Assembly: GCA_937996605.1 (NCBI GenBank)
Contig: CALKVB010000024.1
Coordinates: 1 to 13,895, forward strand
From: an uncultured Oxalobacteraceae bacterium
GTDB taxonomy: Bacteria; Pseudomonadota; Gammaproteobacteria; Burkholderiales; Burkholderiaceae_D
DNA: 13,895 nt
Reading direction: 5' to 3'
Below are positions 12,781 through 13,895 of this stretch, in pieces. Below the pieces are notes generated by a model. That model had not been told where the DNA came from, did no database searches, and worked only from the letters and a program-made list of their open reading frames with translations. Both the position numbers and the translations under genes were made by a program. Each line of letters opens with the position of its first letter. Positions within the stretch are counted from its first letter, which is position 1.

Positions 12781-13353
12781 ATGGAAACTTTGAGCCCCCT
12801 CACTCAGCGCTTCATTTTGCATTTTGGCGAAATGGGTAGTCGCTGGGGCATCAATCGCACCGTCGGCCAAATGTATGCCTTGCTGTACGTAATGGGCAAA
12901 CCGATGAACGCAGATGAGATTGCCGAGCATCTCTCTTTTTCTCGTTCCAACGTCAGCATGGGTCTCAAAGAGCTGCAGGCCTGGCGCTTGGTGAAGTTGA
13001 TGCACAAGCCAGGTGATAGACGCGAATATTTTGAACCACCGAAAGACATCTGGGATATTTTCAAAGCCTTACTAGAAGAACGCCGTCGTCGCGAAATCGA
13101 ACCTACGCTGTCGATGTTGCGCGATGCGCTGCTCGAAAACCCAGCTTCAGAAGAAGACAAACGCGCGCAAGAACGTATGCGCGAAATGTATCAACTCATC
13201 GAATTATCCACTTCATGGTTTGACGATGTGCAAAGACTCTCACCGGAAACCCTCGCCTCACTGATGAAGATGGGCTCCAAGGTCGGCAAACTGCTCGACA
13301 TCCGCGATAAGTTCCGTTTTAGCGATAAAGACGAGCCAGCAGAAAATAGCTAA
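12781..13353 (+). CDS. GbsR/MarR-type transcriptional regulator
   Basis: A DNA-binding protein of 190 residues. Its start is supported by AGGA 8 bases upstream. The winged helix covers about residues 8-90: FILHFGEMGSRWGINRTVGQMYALLYV, then NADEIAEHLSFSRSNVSMGLKELQAW (43-68) as the helix-turn-helix, and the wing KLMHKPGDRREYFEP. The pattern GSRWG..R..GQ.YALLY matches the GbsR branch, whose founding member represses glycine betaine synthesis genes in Bacillus. The C-terminal half (about 90-180) is helical and charged, probably for dimerisation. The chain is slightly longer than typical MarR proteins. cydP starts 9 bases after its stop, so it is part of the bd-oxidase operon and probably regulates it; what it senses is unknown. 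Confidence 0.92.
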   Translation: METLSPLTQRFILHFGEMGSRWGINRTVGQMYALLYVMGKPMNADEIAEHLSFSRSNVSMGLKELQAWRLVKLMHKPGDRREYFEPPKDIWDIFKALLEERRRREIEPTLSMLRDALLENPASEEDKRAQERMREMYQLIELSTSWFDDVQRLSPETLASLMKMGSKVGKLLDIRDKFRFSDKDEPAENS

Positions 13354-13362
13354 GGAAATGGC

Positions 13363-13626
13363 ATGAAGATCCAACAACTTTGGCAAAAGAGTCGTCACAC
13401 CGGACTGCCCTTGTATTTGGAAATTAGCATCTTCCTTTGCATTAAGTTGTTGGCCATCTTCGTCATGTGGAAGCTCTTTTTCTCCCAGCCGCAAACCAAA
13501 AAGATGCGACTACCCACCACAACGGTAGAGCGGCATTTACTCAGCACCCCAACAGATATCAAGCAAACACAGAGCGTCGGCACAGCAAACGCCGCTGCAT
13601 CCCAACCGAGAAAAACAGGTCAATGA
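13363..13626 (+). CDS. cydP: Putative bd-oxidase small subunit CydP
   Basis: A protein of 87 residues with one membrane helix. AAGGAAA overlaps the upstream stop and sits 4-10 bases before the ATG. Residues 14-41 (PLYLEISIFLCIKLLAIFVMWKLFF) have the CydP signature: an acidic residue before the helix (Glu20), a lysine inside it (Lys28) and the W-x-x-FF exit (Trp36, Phe39, Phe40). Residues 42-87 form a polar tail with many Thr, Gln and Ala. CydP is placed in cyd operons of proteobacteria and is thought to be an accessory subunit of cytochrome bd oxidase, by analogy with CydX; its role is not well tested. The stop lies one base before the cydA start (TGATATG), so the two are likely translated in a coupled way. 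Confidence 0.85.
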   Translation: MKIQQLWQKSRHTGLPLYLEISIFLCIKLLAIFVMWKLFFSQPQTKKMRLPTTTVERHLLSTPTDIKQTQSVGTANAAASQPRKTGQ

Positions 13627-13627
13627 T

Positions 13628-13895
13628 ATGAATCCCATCGAAGAAGTCGTCAACCTTTCGCGACTACAATTTGCACTCACTGCCATGTATCACTTTCTGT
13701 TTGTCCCACTGACTCTGGGTCTATCGTGGATCTTGGTCATCATGGAATCCGTTTATGTGATGACAGGCCGCGAAGTCTACCGCGACATGACCAAATTTTG
13801 GGGCAAGTTATTCGCCATTAACTTCGCCATGGGGGTGACCACAGGCATTACTTTAGAATTTCAATTCGGTACCAATTGGTCCTACTACTCGCACT
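13628..13895 (+). CDS. cydA: Cytochrome bd ubiquinol oxidase subunit I, N-terminal part (cut by right edge)
   Basis: Subunit I of the bd-type terminal oxidase, which oxidises ubiquinol and reduces O2 to water in the inner membrane with high oxygen affinity. The 89 codons in the window read LSRLQFALTAMYHFLFVPLTLG, followed by DMTKFWGKLFAINFAMGVTTG and LEFQFGTNWSYYS, almost the same as the E. coli protein. His22 corresponds to the haem ligand His19 of E. coli CydA, with a 3-residue longer N-terminus. Helices I and II (about 16-38 and 60-80) are included; the Q-loop and other haem ligands lie beyond the window. ACAGGT 7 bases upstream is a modest SD. The full family length is about 520 residues. 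cydB is expected next. Confidence 0.97.
   Translation, partial: MNPIEEVVNLSRLQFALTAMYHFLFVPLTLGLSWILVIMESVYVMTGREVYRDMTKFWGKLFAINFAMGVTTGITLEFQFGTNWSYYSH

Noticed and set aside
12748..13160. Minus-strand open frames opposite the GbsR-type gene
   Set aside because: Serine- and arginine-rich shadows of the regulator frame.
1..13895. CRISPR array, tRNA, rRNA, IS element, prophage, toxin-antitoxin pair
   Set aside because: No regular long repeats, no cloverleaf-like or rRNA-like stretch, no transposase or integrase frame, and intergenic gaps are short. The window reads as stable chromosomal backbone.

Overview
This window looks like an ordinary chromosomal segment from a betaproteobacterium, most likely of the order Burkholderiales and perhaps a moderate- or low-GC member of the Oxalobacteraceae. 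That placement is inferred from protein resemblance (UbiG, a TatD-ComEC pair, a GbsR-CydP-CydA block, a DUF4166 protein) and from mixed codon use; no rRNA or marker comparison was possible. I see no mobile element, CRISPR array, tRNA, rRNA or clear pseudogene. All identifications come from reading motifs, not from database searches.

Layout. 1-904 (minus): the N-terminal 301 codons of CTP synthase PyrG, running off the left edge. 1158-2187 (plus): a RimJ/RimL-like GNAT acetyltransferase and a small Mpo1/DUF962-like membrane protein. 2301-7993 (minus): five co-directional genes, which in transcription order are an ArsR/SdpR-type repressor, a TatD-family hydrolase, the competence DNA channel ComEC/Rec2 (its start overlaps the tatD stop by one base), an alpha/beta hydrolase, and an LpxR-like outer-membrane lipid A deacylase. 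8305-9021 (plus): ubiG, ubiquinone biosynthesis, convergent with a DUF4166 gene (9024-9608, minus). 9853-11776 (plus): a tight run of DUF1272 zinc-ribbon-like protein, GlxA-type AraC regulator and isochorismatase-like cysteine hydrolase. Its stop codon is shared on the opposite strand with a four-helix membrane protein of unknown function (11773-12354, minus). 12781-13895 (plus): a GbsR/MarR regulator, the putative bd-oxidase small subunit CydP, and the start of cydA, running off the right edge.

How the parts relate. Three groups stand out. The first is a respiration theme: ubiG makes ubiquinone, and the gbsR-cydP-cydA operon makes a quinol oxidase that uses it. Their upstream regions both contain a 16-bp dyad of the form TTAGC-N6-GCTAA. 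The second is the tatD-comEC pair, which joins a metal-dependent hydrolase/nuclease family to the DNA-uptake channel. The third is the DUF1272-glxA-cysteine hydrolase run, a plausible self-regulated catabolic or detoxification unit with unknown substrate. It is the best candidate here for a poorly described system, although nothing in the window proves a new one.

Non-coding stretches above 300 bases are 7994-8304 and 12355-12780; both hold only promoter-like and dyad sequences. The pyrG leader also carries a 16-bp dyad beside the -10 hexamer and a small hairpin near the start codon.
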